In this document: one piece after another, positions 11,367-23,361 of the stretch
Position numbering within the stretch: position 1 is the first letter of the stretch
How the letters are laid out: each line of letters begins with the position of its first letter
Source: Fomitopsis serialis
Lineage: Eukaryota; Basidiomycota; Agaricomycetes; Polyporales; Fomitopsidaceae
DNA length: 54,882 nt
Direction: 5' to 3'
Assembly: GCF_022376445.1 (NCBI RefSeq)
Contig: NW_025955225.1
Location: forward strand, 1-54,882
Position numbers and translations under genes: made by a program
Notes under the pieces: model-generated
The model's input: only the letters and a program-made list of their open reading frames with translations
What the model was told of the DNA's origin: nothing
Database searches by the model: none

Positions 11367-12387
11367 ATGGGCCCGCCGCATCCAAGCCTGGCTCACGAGG
11401 ACGACGACCTCGAGGAGCTCGCCCGCCTCGGCGAGGGTGCCGGCGGCACCATCTACAAGGTCAGGGTGAAGCGGACAGGCCAGATCATCGCCCGCAAGAC
11501 GATCACCACGCTCGAGGCCCCCATGAAGCAGCTCATGCGCGAGATCAAGATCACGTTGAGCACATCTCACCACAACATCGTCCGCTCCCTCGGCGCATAC
11601 CTCTCGCCCTCCTCCAGCGAGGTCAAGGTCCTCATGGAGTTCTGCGAGGCGGCAGCCTCGAGTCCGCCGGTAAGCGTCTCAAGGAGACCGACAAACACGT
11701 CGCCGAGAACGTCGCAGGGCGGATGGCCGAGGGCGTGAGCTCTGCGACTTTGGTGTCTCCGGCGAGCTCATCAACTCCATGGCAGGCACCTTCACCAGCA
11801 CCAGTCCCTACATGGCGGTACGTCCCCTTCCTAGGCTGATTGCCCGCTGGCATGCCCTGTGCTGATCTGCGGTCCAGCCGGATCAACTGTCCGGGCACGA
11901 ATACACCATCCGATCGGACGTCTGGACGATGGGCATCTCCCTCCTTGAGCTGGTCCAGAACCGCTTCCCCTTCCCTAGCGATCTTGCTGTGATTGAGCTC
12001 ACAATGTACATCACCCAGTACGAGGTATGCTGCTCCTCCCCACCCCTCATTCTCCCGTCTCTTACCTCCCGATGTTCTAACGCTGTTCCCTTCCCACGCC
12101 GCAGCCGCCAGAGCTAGAGGACGAGGGCCCGTTCACCTACAGCGCTGAGATGAACGAGTTCATCAAGCTAGCGTACGTCTCCCGTCGTCATCCCCATCCT
12201 GTCTCACGTCCCCTCCCTGATTGCAGGCTGACGTGAAACACTGCGCTCCGCCCGACGCCCGCGACTCTCCTCGACTCGGAGCACCCATGGATCAAGAACG
12301 TCATGCAGCACGAAGCCGACATGGCTATTTGGATTCGCAAGGTCTTGCCGGCCTGGCCCAAAAGCAGGTCATCAGGCGAGATGTAAC
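11367..12387 (+). pseudogene. MAP kinase kinase (Ste7/Mkk-like) pseudogene
   Basis: MAPKKs phosphorylate the T-x-Y loop of MAP kinases. The N-lobe is clear: glycine loop LGEGAGGTIYKV, the VAIK-equivalent lysine in IARKTI, then MEFCE. A one-base loss near 11648 shifts the frame before [13 protein letters not shown]. Near 11734 about 40 codons holding the catalytic HRDIKPSN loop are deleted, so AEGV joins directly to [10 protein letters not shown] (the subdomain VII DFG). Introns at 11818-11877, 12025-12104 and 12173-12226 still have GT-AG ends. A TGA at 12234-12236 interrupts the last exon, which nevertheless continues to the typical C-terminus HPWIKNVMQHEADMAIWIRK and a stop at 12387. It is non-functional as a kinase. 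The retained introns show it came from DNA duplication, not reverse transcription. Confidence 0.88.
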
Positions 12388-12599
12388 CTCCCCATCTCTC
12401 TTCACTTCGTGCATGCGTGCGACATTGCTGCAACGTCTCCTCTCACGCATGCGCACTTCTAGGGCTTACGCAGGATGTCCGCCATCGCAGCGAGGTGGAA
12501 GGCTGTTTAGCACCTCACCCTCCTCGCCCGCTCACCTACTCACCTGTTTGACCACGCACCTGCCACTCTTGCCCGGCCACCCGTTCGCCTGCTCGCATG

Positions 12600-12710
12600 C
12601 ACCTTCTCGCCCACCTGCCCTCTCTCGCCCACCTGTCCTCTCTCACTCGCCTATCCTCTCTCGCCCACCTGTCCTCTCTCGCCTGCCTGCCAGATCTCGC
12701 CTACCCAATC
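12600..12710 (+). repeat. CT-rich minisatellite
   Basis: An imperfect tandem array of about 18 bp units of the type TCTCTCGCCCACCTGTCC, five or more copies. It is one of several similar pyrimidine-rich blocks in the window and has no coding meaning. Confidence 0.8.
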
Positions 12711-12739
12711 ACAAACCCTGTGCGTGACTGACCATGACC

Positions 12740-13216
12740 TGCATAACACATACAGCCTGAGCAGACCCGCGCGAAACCCGTAGCTACTATGGTGGGTTGA
12801 TACTTCGAGCAGGTATGGGTATGGGTCGAACCAGGGACACCCACAGGTAGATTCTAGTTTTGCTATAGCCTGGGCCTTGGCCCTCGGAGTCTTCGGGCCA
12901 TACGACACTTGTTTTTATAGTTGTAGTACTGTGTCATCTCATAATCTAATACATTCAACTTTATGTTCTCTTCATTATATGAGTTGCCGACAACTGTGAG
13001 TGACGATAACTGTGAGTGACCAGTACGATCAGTGCTATGCTTTGCAATGTCTACTATGATGGCATATGTTACTGTATGTCGGCTTATGGATCTATACTAC
13101 TACCATTCTATCAGGTACTATACTAGTCTATGTTGATCATGGTGGCACTATGACACACTATAGATTCTGCAAGGCTACTATACTCGGCTATACACACAGG
13201 GGTTTCCGATGAGCCT
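12740..13216. other. AT-richer non-coding stretch
   Basis: No gene seen. The sequence is noticeably lower in GC than its surroundings and contains short repeats of CTGTGAGTGAC near 12995-13020. It may contain the promoter of the gene starting at 13217. Confidence 0.4.
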
Positions 13217-14162
13217 ATGTCGGCTATGTGCCCTATATTGGCTGACCTAGGGATCCCCTTTTTTCCTGATGCGATTCGTGACGAAGAAACCCATGCTGCT
13301 TTTGCCCCAATGCTCCTGTACAAGGCTCTGCTAGGCGACGACACTGTTGCAGAGCATACCGATACTCGTGCTTTCCGCGCAGGCTTCGAGTTGCCGTGTC
13401 ACAACGGGTTCACATTGTCGAAGGTTCGTTAATGCAGCACTATCAGCCGAGGGACTACCTTTCTTACAGTCTTCTTCAGGCTGCTCAAGCATTCGCCGGT
13501 GGACCAGCTGCACTCGTGATGGCAGCCTGTTCGACGCGAATTGGCAGCTACGAAAGCCTCAAGCCTTACCTCGATATTATCGTCAAGCACACAGTCCCTC
13601 TTCCCCTGAAGACGATAGCCTTCGACGATGGGCGTGCCAGTCTAGGGGATGTGGTCAGGGGCTTCCTCCAGCGCACAGGCATTCCCTGCGCTGCGTCGTT
13701 CGAGAGGAAGCGAGCTGCCGGCACGTTCACCTCTGACCTCGTTTCACTTGAAGAGATTGACTCTCCGAGCTTCCGCCCTCGCATGCTCGCTATCGCTGCC
13801 ACTGGCTCCGACTCGATTGTGGGTAGCGAGAAAATCAAGGTTCGTACTCACAGCAGGTCTGCATCGTTAGTATGCATATGGATCCTGAGTCGGTTTTCCA
13901 GATCACTTTCGTCGGCAATAGTGACGAGGCGTATGCCTGCCCTGTCGCGAGCTGCGCATTCTGCGAAAAGGAAGGCATCGTCAGCTGGCAGACATGCTTC
14001 AAGGAAGGTGTCGTTCCGACTGCCTACCTCGCACAGCTCGTCCACGAGGTATACGATCCGAATTCGGTGGACAAGCCGACATCCCTCCTCAATGCAATCG
14101 ATAGCTGGCTTCTTGAGGAATTGCTTTCTGCGATCGCCAGTCCCCACGGTGGTATCCTTTGA
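13217..14162 (+). CDS. Unknown fungal protein, three exons
   Basis: Function not recognised. Three exons join in frame: 13217-13423, 13480-13839 and 13902-14162, separated by introns of 56 bp (13424-13479, GTTCGT to TTCAG) and 62 bp (13840-13901, GTTCGT to TCCAG), both phase 0. The product is about 275 residues, beginning MSAMCPILADLGIPFF, with an acidic N-terminus, a middle region SYESLKPYLDIIVKH, and a C-terminal region ITFVGNSDEAYACPVASCAF followed by WLLEELLSAI. It resembles lineage-specific agaricomycete proteins of unknown role, although this comparison is from memory. The first ATG was chosen and an upstream exon is possible. The sequence just after 14162 could encode a further short exon. 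Confidence 0.6.
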
Positions 14163-14499
14163 TGTTCTCATTCAGTTCGCAGGTGGAGGCAACTCGGGCC
14201 TGCTTTACGATCGTAGCGGCGCCTGAGTCCTCCCTGCCTTTTCCGCATGGTCTTCGCTCTATTCTACCTTGCTTACCATTCGCACTTCATTCACTCATAT
14301 AATACTCGTCGTATGTTCTATCTCCTCGCCGCTCACTCACAGTATGCACTCGTAGTCGTACAGATTCACCCCTGGCAGTTTCCGGGCTGCACTGTACCGT
14401 TATGGCTTAGGAACAGAACATCTATGAAAACAATGTTGGCTCTGAACTATCGTGCTGATTCTCGCTCTGCAGTTCGCGTACACCAGCGCTCCACCGGTC

Positions 14500-15240
14500 C
14501 TCGACAGCCCTCATCAGCCTGCCCGGAGGTGGCGGCGGAGGGGGCACGAAGTCGCAATTGAGCGCGGCGCCCAGGATCGCGAAGCGCACGAGGGCGCAGG
14601 CGGCAGGTGCGCGCGCGCCTGAAAATGGTGCGCGGGGCCGCAAACGGCGCGGGCAAGGGCGGAGGGACCGCGCTCCTCCCCGAGGCAGCGATCCAGCTCC
14701 TTCGCCGCGTCGAGCTGCTCACCGGGAGCGCCTTGACCTTGGTCGGGTAGCGGCCGGGCAGAAAGCCGCAACCTGCGGGATTCTTCTGCAGGCGAGTGGG
14801 GCGGCGCAGAGCGGCCGGGGAGCACCCTGGGACCAGCAGAAAAGGCAGCACCCCCAGCCTCCCGCAACTTGCAAGTTGGGCGGCTTCCGCGCCGGGGCGC
14901 GCGGGGGGCAGCGGCCGCCAACCTGGGTGCCGCGCAGCGGTTGCTAGCCAGTGGCAGGCGCAGGCTGGCCGGTTGCTGCTCGCGCGGGCGCGGCCAGGCT
15001 GCAGCCAGCGGGAACTGGAGGCGCAGCCGCAACCTCACTCCGCTGCCCGGCGCGGCGAGGAGACTGAAGACTGCCGCCGAGTCCTCCTTTGACGACCCTG
15101 CAGATGCGACCACCCGGGCCCTACCCCGACGCGAACATCGATGCAGGATCGCCGCCTGAAGAGCTGCGGCTGGGCTTTAGCCAGTACCTCAAGAACCGCA
15201 AGCGCGCTGCCAAGGTTGGGCCCGGGGTGCGCGCCATTGC
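14500..15240 (+). other. GC-rich island with a repeat copy and a short coding-like segment
   Basis: Very GC-rich sequence with long but compositionally driven open frames. 15080-15170 is an inverted, diverged copy of 36300-36400. An ATG at 15104 begins a short frame with protein-like character (MRPPGPYPDANIDAG, then EELRLGFSQYLKNRKRAAK), followed by a possible splice donor. The start of this peptide is also encoded in the other copy, where an early stop follows ANIDA. It is perhaps an exon of a duplicated host gene that I do not recognise. Confidence 0.45.
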
Positions 15241-15256
15241 TGCCTGACCGCGGCCT

Positions 15257-15889
15257 TCAGGAGGCGTCCTCGGTGCGCGCGTTGCCGCGCGGGACCAAGT
15301 GCAGGTACTGGGCGGCGGAACAAGCGCAGGTACTGGGCGGCGGAAGCCTGCGCCATTCGGCGTTGCAGCAGCCAGGAAGCCTCTGGATGATGGTGGCCTT
15401 CATCGCGAACCTGATGCAGTCGAGAGGGACGAACGCGATGACGCCCTGCAGGTGCGCAGGTAAGAGAATGCAGAGGGTCACAACAAGATAATAGAAGGCG
15501 TACCCAGACCCAGGCAACACCCACCCAAGTGGGATGCCGCGGATGGGAGCGAACCTCCAATTGGCGTACACAGCGACGATCATTGACACGAGCTGTACGA
15601 CGCAGCGTACCGCGAACAGCGCGCGGACGAACCCATGCCAGCGCGCCGCGAAGTTGAGAGCCTGCGAGATGATGGTGACGCGGAAGTAGACAATCGAGTG
15701 AAGGGCACGGTCATTGTGGGTCGTCGCCTGCGCGAGCCCTTTCTCCAACGTTACGCAGAATCTGTTGTAAAAAATTCGTCTTGATGCAGATAAAGAGTGA
15801 CGAGGGCGATCATGGACAGTGAGGTGGATACCGAAGGCGACGGCATACGAGAAAGTCTCGGCCAAGTGCCAATTGTCCGGACTGTTCAA
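15257..15889 (-). CDS. Probable membrane protein fragment, unknown
   Basis: The minus-strand frame is open for 210 codons and has protein-like composition over its first 170 or so. Two or three hydrophobic stretches are visible (FAVRCVVQLVSMIVAVYANW, then GYAFYYLVVTLCILLPAHLQ, then FVPLDCIRF), joined by the loop IRGIPLGWVLPGSG. No ATG opens the frame; it follows a CAG that could be a splice acceptor, so this is probably an internal exon of a larger gene. The last 35 codons overlap a repeat-rich area and may not be coding. No family was recognised. Confidence 0.45.
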   Translation of the reverse strand: MNSPDNWHLAETFSYAVAFGIHLTVHDRPRHSLSASRRIFYNRFCVTLEKGLAQATTHNDRALHSIVYFRVTIISQALNFAARWHGFVRALFAVRCVVQLVSMIVAVYANWRFAPIRGIPLGWVLPGSGYAFYYLVVTLCILLPAHLQGVIAFVPLDCIRFAMKATIIQRLPGCCNAEWRRLPPPSTCACSAAQYLHLVPRGNARTEDAS

Positions 15890-17412
15890 GGGCAGGACAC
15901 AGCGAGGGTCATGATGGCACCGTCGCTAAGCTAGAGTCTGCTAGACGCACTGATGAGGTCGTGCGCGACGCGCGCGGCGAGTCCGCGTGAACGATGTTTG
16001 AACGGTGAGCGGGTTGTTTAGCGCCCGGCGCGCTGCTTGACGACTCGGGCAGCCACCACGACCGCCGGAGGAGAGTCGGAACGCGCTGGCGGTCAGGCGA
16101 GCTCGAACTGACGCCCAACTAGCTGAACGTGAACCATCAAGCTTTCAAGCTTCAAGCTTCAAGATCGCCCTCTACCCTCTCCGGTCTCCCTCTCCCGCTC
16201 TCCCGCTCGCGCTCCTGACCCAGCGGGTCCCTCCTTTCGAATCTGGGAACCTCCACTCGACATCCCGTGGTCCTGCGTGACAGGCAACCTAGCCACGCGA
16301 ACCAGGTCTCGCGCAACGCGTGCGCAAGTCCAGCCTCGAGCGACAAGACTGTCCAGAACACGACGAGCGCAGAGCGGGGATGATGTGAGGAGGGAAGCAT
16401 AGTAGGAGCACGGGCGCGGGGAGCAGGGAAAGCGAGCAGGAAGCTTGCTCCAAAATCGGTGGTACGCCTTCACCGGACGTGCCCACCCAGTCACTGCTGC
16501 CCCTCTCTTCGCCGCCGAACATCGCGCATTGGGTACGCCGAGCCTACCGCCCGACGTACGTGCTCCTGACGAACACCTGCAAGCTACAGACGGGCGCCTC
16601 ATCCTCCTCTCTTCCGCCTGTCTTCGTCGCCGGGAGGCCCCTCGCCATCGCCCTCACCACCGGGTCCGAGTCGCCGCAGCCATCCCCCACGGCCGCGCCC
16701 CGCAGGCTGGTGCAACACACAGATCCTGCAGACAAATTTGTCGTGTTCCAGCGCAGGCATGCCGCGTATGTAGCTCCGTAGCCGGGTTTTCGCATGGAGA
16801 CTGACCCGCCGCGATTGCGCTCGCAGTGTAGCAAAACGAGCTGGCCGAACGCCCGCTCCCTCAGGCTCTTCTTCCACTCCCTGACCACCGCATGCGCCCG
16901 CTCCTCGTCGGATGCACGCTCCTCCACTACTACCCCCAACACTGCTGTCAACTAGACCTCGCCATACGCGATGCCGGCCGGAGCTGATGGCTTTTCGCGC
17001 CGCCTCAAGATTACCGCTACCTCCTCAAGATTACCGCTACCTCCTCTCCCCGTCCTTCATCCCGACACCAGGCAGGCCCATCTGCCGGCAGTCCAAGCAA
17101 ACTCTACAACCCCAATGCCGCCAGCCCCCGACGAGTCATTATCACCGCCGAGCCAGAAGCCGTGTCGAACGCCGCGGCGGCCGCGCCGAGCTCGTATGCT
17201 CCGCGGGGCCCCGCGCCAGATGGGCCGCGCCAGGCTGCTTACAAGTCCAGAGCGGCACCCGATTCAGATAGACAACTCTTCGATCAGCGTAAGGATGGCG
17301 TGTACGCAGCTCAGCCGGTTCTCGCCAACCACCGCCACTCCCTCCAGCTCTTCTAGTGGGGGGTTCACGGCACACGACCGCTCGCTCCTCTAACACAACT
17401 TCATTCTTTACA
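15890..17412. other. No supported gene; short repeats
   Basis: It contains a CTTCAAG repeat (about 16145-16163), a CT-rich tract (16165-16215) and an exact tandem duplication of a 19-20 bp unit containing CAAGATTACCGCTACC near 17005-17045. Frames of about 100 to 135 codons exist on both strands at 16440-16950, but neither shows a recognisable domain. The promoter of the fungalysin remnant at 17413 should lie in the last 200 bp. Confidence 0.4.
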
Positions 17413-18264
17413 ATGCGTCGTTTACTCGTCGCTTCGGTTGCTGCGATCGATCTCGCGAGCGCATTCGCCCACCCCGGTGGCAACAGCAACGACAATCAGG
17501 TCCGCCATCGGAAGACCCTCAGCTTCGGCCCTGTGCACCCGCATGCGGTTTACCACGCGGACCCCGTCTACGCGTCCAGTGGGTTTGCAGACGCGACCAA
17601 CGACCCAATTGAGGTTGTGCAGCACTTCGCAGAAGAGCTCACGCGGGAGACGCCGCCTGTCAGCTCGTTCGTCATTCGGAAGGACTCCTATACGGACAAG
17701 AACGCTGGCGTGAGCCACGTCTACGTACGCCAGTTCTTGCACGGCATCGAGGTCTCCGACGGGGACATCAATGTTAACGTGAAGGACGGTGTCGTAATCT
17801 CGTACGGTGACTCGGTATGTAATGGCGTCATCTCGATGCACATTGTACCCACTCACATCGTCCCAAGTTCTACCGTGGCTCTGAGCCAGATCCTTTCGTG
17901 TCTGGTCTCGTGCGCGGTCTTCCGGATGCGCATTCGGAGCACTGCGCTGACCTCTTCGAGGAGCTTGAGTCGCGCGCGGAACATCTCGAGCAACTCATGG
18001 AGGCGCAACAGGCTCTAGGATTGCAGAGCGAGCAGGTCACGCTCGGCAGCAGCAAGCCAGCCGCCCTCAGGCTCATTGAGCAGGCTCTCGGGGACCTCCC
18101 GCTGCTCTACCAGTGGAACTGCGAGCACGTCAGTACGCCGTTCTTCATGGCGAACCATGATGCATTCGCGAACCAGGAGGACGCCATGGGCGACCCGACG
18201 CGTGCGCTACTCCAGTTCATGATCGTGGCGATGCCGAACCAGACGCTCGCGGAGGACCTCATGG
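17413..18264 (+). pseudogene. Fungalysin (M36 metalloprotease) signal and prodomain, C-terminally truncated
   Basis: Fungalysins are secreted zinc proteases made with a long inhibitory propeptide. The ATG at 17413 starts a secretion signal (MRRLLVASVAAIDLASAFAH). The FTP-type prodomain follows, with YTDKNAGVSHVYVRQFLHG and the diagnostic DGDINVNVKDGVVISYGDS. A 53 bp intron (17815-17867, GTATGT to CCAAG) joins in frame to FYRGSEPDPFVSG, and then to an insert typical of basidiomycete members ([20 protein letters not shown]). The frame is intact to LMEN at about 18264, where sequence switches to dihydrolipoyl dehydrogenase. The HEXXH catalytic domain is entirely missing, so no protease can be made. 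Confidence 0.85.
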
Positions 18265-18830
<566 letters not shown>

Positions 18831-18984
18831 GTTTGTTGTGCTCTCTAATACATTGACTCTAATACATCGATAGCATGTTTGTTGTTAAACACGCGCTTGA
18901 GTGCATTTTGCGCCGCGCGCGCGTGAGAGGAGTGGGAGGTGCGAATGCGAGGTCTCGAGGCCGGGTTCGCCGAGTCTGCAGAGC

Positions 18985-20760
18985 CTGCCAGCAGAGGCGA
19001 TCATGAAAGAAATGGACGAGTGCGCCGTGTTGGGCGTACGCGATTGCGTTCGAGGTCGACCACCATAATTAGCTACTCGGGTCGCCGGGGTGAACGGTGG
19101 TCGCCAATAGTGTGCATGCGAGCATACAGTGCGCCGTTCACTTCCGCGTGCAACCACGTCCACCGAGTCGCCGCGGCGCGGCGCGGCGCACGCAAGGAGT
19201 GAGCGTTCCGCGCCACCCTCCCCGACCATATATCCCTGCACGCGAGGGACGAGGATGCCCGCCGGCCACGTCCATATCTGGACGTGGCCATATCCGGCCA
19301 TATTCAGCGCCTTCGACCCGTCCACCACCCGCATTCCCCGCTGTCCAGTCCACCGTCGTACAGGTCGCCCGTCACCCAAGCCGCCCGCATGACACAAGCC
19401 CCACGTAGACACACCAAAACACTGTTAAAAAGGCGTCGCTCAGGCCTGCCACGGCTTAGTTGCGTCCGCAGCGGGCAGGCGTGGCTTGAGCAGGGTGTGG
19501 AAGCTTGGTTCGCTCACAGAACCTCTCGCACGAGTGACGAGTCCCTCGAAACCTCTCGGGCGAGTCCTTCGAGTTCAGCAATGGCGAGCACAAGCTACCG
19601 GGTGTCAAGTATGCCATCGGCGGTCTCGGCAACCAGGCACAACCCCATCGCGAAGAGCGTCAATGGGCTCTTGGGGGCGAGGGTGATGACGACAAGAGCA
19701 TGGAGGACACCTGCTCTTCCTCGACGCTTGCGTCGCACTTCCCCCTTCTTTCCCAACCATGTTGCAGGTCTCTAGACGAGTACCCTGCTCTCGCGTACCT
19801 TCGCACGACCGCTCACAAAACTACGTGCAATCTAGGGTAACTCGTGTACCTCGGAGCGTATCCGTGCTCCAGATCGGTCGCTGGAATCATTCGCGAGGCC
19901 TTGCAACACCGGCGGAGCACGCGGCAAAGAGAGTCGAGGAAGACAAGAAGATGGACGTCTATGACGAGGATACCCCGCCGCCGCCCGGCAAGGCCGGCCG
20001 GAAGCTCGACGCCATGAGCATACTGCGAGCCCGGAGACTTCATCCCCGGGAAGACGTCGCCGCGAGCCCCCGCCCTACCATGTACTGCGAGCAGCAGGCG
20101 GTGTTGGATGGGGCGGCAAGTGCATGTACTCTGTCCAGTCGCCACTCCGACCACCCACGCTCCCGCCGCCCTCCTCACGCCCTCCTCACGCGGAATCGCC
20201 GCGCGCTCGGTAACCTTACCGCCCCCACTGCCTACGAGTTCGAGGTCGAGCGACCGCGCGACGTCAAACCCATCGCGCAGAGCACGCCTGCGCACTTAGC
20301 CAAGCACCCAGAGGACGAACCGACGCTTGGGTGGATGGCCGCGAAGGGACGACTGGCGCAGACGGAGGAGAACTGGAACGACTCCCGTGAGTACCGAAGT
20401 CACTCGCCCTCAACCTCCCTCTCCTCTGCGCCGGCGTTCCGCATATCCTTCCTCACTCGACCCGCCTCCACGTCCGCCATCTGTTCACGTCCGTATTCTG
20501 CACGTCAACCTCGAGCTACGCGCCCCCGTCCTCGTCCGACTCGCATCTGCCCTTTCAGCACGCGCCGGACGCCGGACTCTCCGCTCGGCGCGCCTGCGAC
20601 CTCACAGTGTCTCACCCAGTCGGCGACCCACCAACATGATCGCGCCGGCGCGCCCAGTAGTCCGTCCATGTCTCCCCGAGTGCGCCGTGCTGGGCGCATG
20701 CGATTGCGTTCGATGTGGACGGGGGCGGCCACGATCAGCTACTGAGGTTCACGCAGGGAC
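18985..20760 (+). repeat. Dispersed short repeat (about 19020-19080 and 20680-20750)
   Basis: Two segments 1.66 kb apart share GTGCGCCGTG-TGGGCG, GCGATTGCGTTCGA and then GATCAGCTACT or its AATTAGCTACT variant. The similarity is imperfect but continues for about 65 bp. Both copies lie between the two dihydrolipoyl dehydrogenase fragments. Confidence 0.55.
19565..20395 (+). pseudogene. Possible exon remnants of unrecognised genes
   Basis: Three short stretches look protein-coding. Near 19565-19640 the frame reads SFEFSNGEHKLPGVKYAIGG. Near 19865-20010 it reads GLATPAEHAAKRVEEDKKMD followed by VYDEDTPPPPGKAGRKL. Near 20225-20390 it reads FEVERPRDVKPIAQSTPAHL followed by HPEDEPTLGWMAAKGRLAQ, ending at a good splice donor (CCC then GTGAGTAC). 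No family was identified. The last two could be exons of one small mitochondrial-type protein, but this is inference. Confidence 0.35.
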
Positions 20761-20764
20761 CCCA

Positions 20765-21390
20765 AGCTGAGTAAGCAACAACCGCACAGGTTGTACCGCT
20801 CGCCTGCCACTCCAGCCGCATCCCTGCAGAGCTCGGCAGCACAATTCAGCCGCAAGCATCCATTGTAACTCAGTTCGTCAGTTTACTCTTCTCTGCGGCT
20901 CGCTCGTTCTTGATACTATTGACAAGGTGGACCCCAGGCTCGCCGCACTCGATGCGTCCACACTGCGCCTGCGCTTCGCCTGGTCGCGACTTCCCCGGCC
21001 TCGCCTTAAACCAAATGAGTTCCACATCGGACTTCAACTTCCGCGATAAGCACTGACTCCCGACTCTCGGTGCGCCTGCGAGGTCATCTCCGTCATTTCG
21101 TCATCTCCATCGCCTGCCGACGTCGTCTGCGGTGGTCGCTGCTAGTCATTCATCTTCGTCGACGATCCGCGGACATGCTCATGAGATCACTCAGCAAGTG
21201 CCTCGCAAGCGGCAGCAGCAGCCCAGTGAGCAGGTACCGGCGGGCAGGAACTGGCACATCGAGTGCGATGCCGTGACTAATGCGAAGCGAAGCGGACGAG
21301 ACGGGGTGTGTGTCGAGGCAGAGGCACGCCGCCGCGAGCGAAACTCCGCGTAAGCCTCTCCGTTCGGCGCTGCGATACTCGCACTGACTG
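20765..21390. other. No supported gene
   Basis: Moderately GC-rich sequence without a convincing frame, splice pattern or strong repeat. Confidence 0.35.
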
Positions 21391-21399
21391 TCCCATACG

Positions 21400-22620
21400 G
21401 GCTGACTAGGCGAGGGCACAGATGGCGTGAACGTGGGTGTGCGGACGTGCCGTACATGGTGGCTGACCGGTGAGTGGCCAGGTGAGCAGTGAAGTCTGCA
21501 TTTCCGGGGCAACGCGCCTGACGGGCGCGTGCAGTCCAAACGGTCAAGTGCCGGACCGTTTGCTTTTCGGCATGCCAGTGTCGGAACAATGACGTGCGGG
21601 GACGGTTCAGCGGTACGCGACCTCTGTGCCACGCTTGGTTTGGTCACTGACCTATGTGCAGTACGCGTCACCTCGCCCAACCGGGAGGATGTTCGCTGCG
21701 CTCGACCGGGGCCGAATACACATGTCGGACCGAGTCGGAGCGCACCAACCTTGCGCGGAGACACCGACTCACGCGCAGAAGACGCGCAGAGTTGAGGGTG
21801 AGCACGAAGAGAGCCAGGAAGTCGGCAAGGGACACGATGAGCGGCCACGCAAGACTGCTCGGTAGGGAACGCATACAATGTGCGAGACGAAGGCCGAGAA
21901 CAGATCGAGGAGAGAACGGGAGTGAGTGTCGACGCTGACCAGTGCATGTGGAGGCGCCGCTAACGTCGGTGGGCAGACCGGGATCACAGCGGGCGAATAC
22001 CAGCCCGTGAGCATCCCGTTTCGTGCCCTCTGACCGGCGCAAATGGGCTGGAGATTCGACCGGGCGAAGGCAGACGCGGCGTGAGCTCGTGCCGCGCAGC
22101 GATCATCGAGGGAGGAACTGGTGATCGGCAGCAAGTGTGCCCAACGCGTTGCGGTCACGCGTGCAGCTTGGCCGGGGCAGGTCGCAACTTGGCATATTTT
22201 GCAGGAGATATTGTACAGGTTCATGGTTGGTACGGAGCACGGCACGCTGTGAGTTGGCGGTGCGAGTACTTGGCAGTAGTTGGCCGGGACACCCATGCTC
22301 GGCATCCGCTAACCAAGACTGCTAGCTTTTCTGCTCAGAACCAGATCGGAAACGGATGAACATACCCTATGAGATATGGCTGGACACCCGAGTGCGTCTC
22401 GTCGTTGACTGACGTGCGTGGATATATCGCTGATGCCGGTGACCAGACCGGGATGATACTGCGACGAATGTGTATCCGCGCATGAGTGCTGAGTCGACCG
22501 GGGGTAGGCGGATATGGCGTGAGCTTCGGTAGTGCAGCGATCGTTGAGGGTGAATGACCAGTAAGTCATCCGGTAAGCGGCACGATCTGCGCGTCCAGGC
22601 CACGCGCCCTGACGGGTGCG
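21400..22620 (+). repeat. Degenerate direct repeats leading into the second E3 fragment
   Basis: Blocks recur at roughly 450-1050 bp spacing. CAGACCGGGAT occurs at about 21975 and again near 22443. GGCGTGAGCT, followed by GCAGCGATC, occurs at about 22080 and 22520. GCGCCTGACGGGCGCG at about 21510 recurs as GCGCCCTGACGGGTGCG near 22605. The copies are strongly diverged. No coding frame is convincing. Confidence 0.45.
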
Positions 22621-22649
22621 CGAGTGTTGCGCGCGCAGGCTGTTCAGGG

Positions 22650-23165
22650 CAGCCCAAGTCGGAACCAAGATCGACGTGGAGGTGGACCCCCGCGGCCGCA
22701 TCGTGATCGACGACGAGTACACCACGTCCATCTCTGCCGTGAGGTGCATGGGCGACGTGACCTTCGGGCCCATGCTCGCGCACAAGGCCGAGAAGGAGAG
22801 CATCGCGGCGGCAGAGTGCATCAAGGCGGGGCACGGGCACATGAACTACCGCGTGATCCCGGGTGTCGTGTACGTGCACCCGGAGGCGGCGTGGGTAGGG
22901 AAGACGGAGCAGGAGCTGAAGAAGGCGGCGGCGCAGTACACCGTCGGTAGGTTCCCGTTCCAGGCGAACTCGCGCGCGAACGCGGGCGTGGGCGTGGGCG
23001 GGCGGGCGAGTTCCTCGTGGAGAAGGAGGACTGACTGCATCCTGGGGCTCGTGCTCGAGTGCGGCGTGTGCGCGGAGGACGTCGCGAGGACGCGCCACGC
23101 GTACCCGACCTCAGTGAGGTGTTCAGGGAGGCAGTGATGCCTGTGTCCTCGAAGCCGAACCACTT
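22650..23165 (+). pseudogene. LPD1: Dihydrolipoyl dehydrogenase C-terminal fragment, copy 2
   Basis: This is a second, independently decayed copy of the same part of E3. The frame reads VEVDPRGRIVIDDEYTTS, then the conserved GDVTFGPMLAHKAEKESIAA, VIPGVVYVHPEAAWVGKTEQ and FPFQANSRA. A deletion then removes most of the MDTEGFVK to GPNAGEMI part, and the sequence resumes at LECGVCAEDVAR. The catalytic HAHPT motif reads HAYPT here, so the catalytic base is lost, followed by a frameshift. The N-terminal two thirds of the enzyme are absent. It lies about 4.3 kb from copy 1 in the same orientation. Confidence 0.88.
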
Positions 23166-23361
23166 GAGGAGCACAGGGGTCAGTGGAATGTGGAGGGCAT
23201 GCTTGCTGCGAAGATCGAGAGTGCGAGGCAGGTAGTCCCTAGATACTTACCCCATCCTTGTTGTTGGCACGAGCATCTAGGGTTTTGCTGAAGCTGCAGT
23301 AATGTCTACTCTGTGTAAATTGAGAATATTGCTAGCTATGAAGACGAGTGATGAGTTACGA
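23166..23361. other. Spacer
   Basis: Short AT-richer stretch between the E3 fragment and the 3' end of the minus-strand gene; it probably includes that gene's 3' UTR. Confidence 0.4.

Noticed and set aside
14558..15113. Several overlapping open frames of 96-199 codons in the GC-rich island
   Set aside because: Present on both strands in most frames and Ala/Arg/Pro-rich; only the short segment at 15104-15220 looked protein-like.
18939..19412. Mirror-image open frames on both strands around 19.1-19.4 kb
   Set aside because: Compositional: GC-rich with short GGCGCGG runs; no splice signals and no family resemblance.
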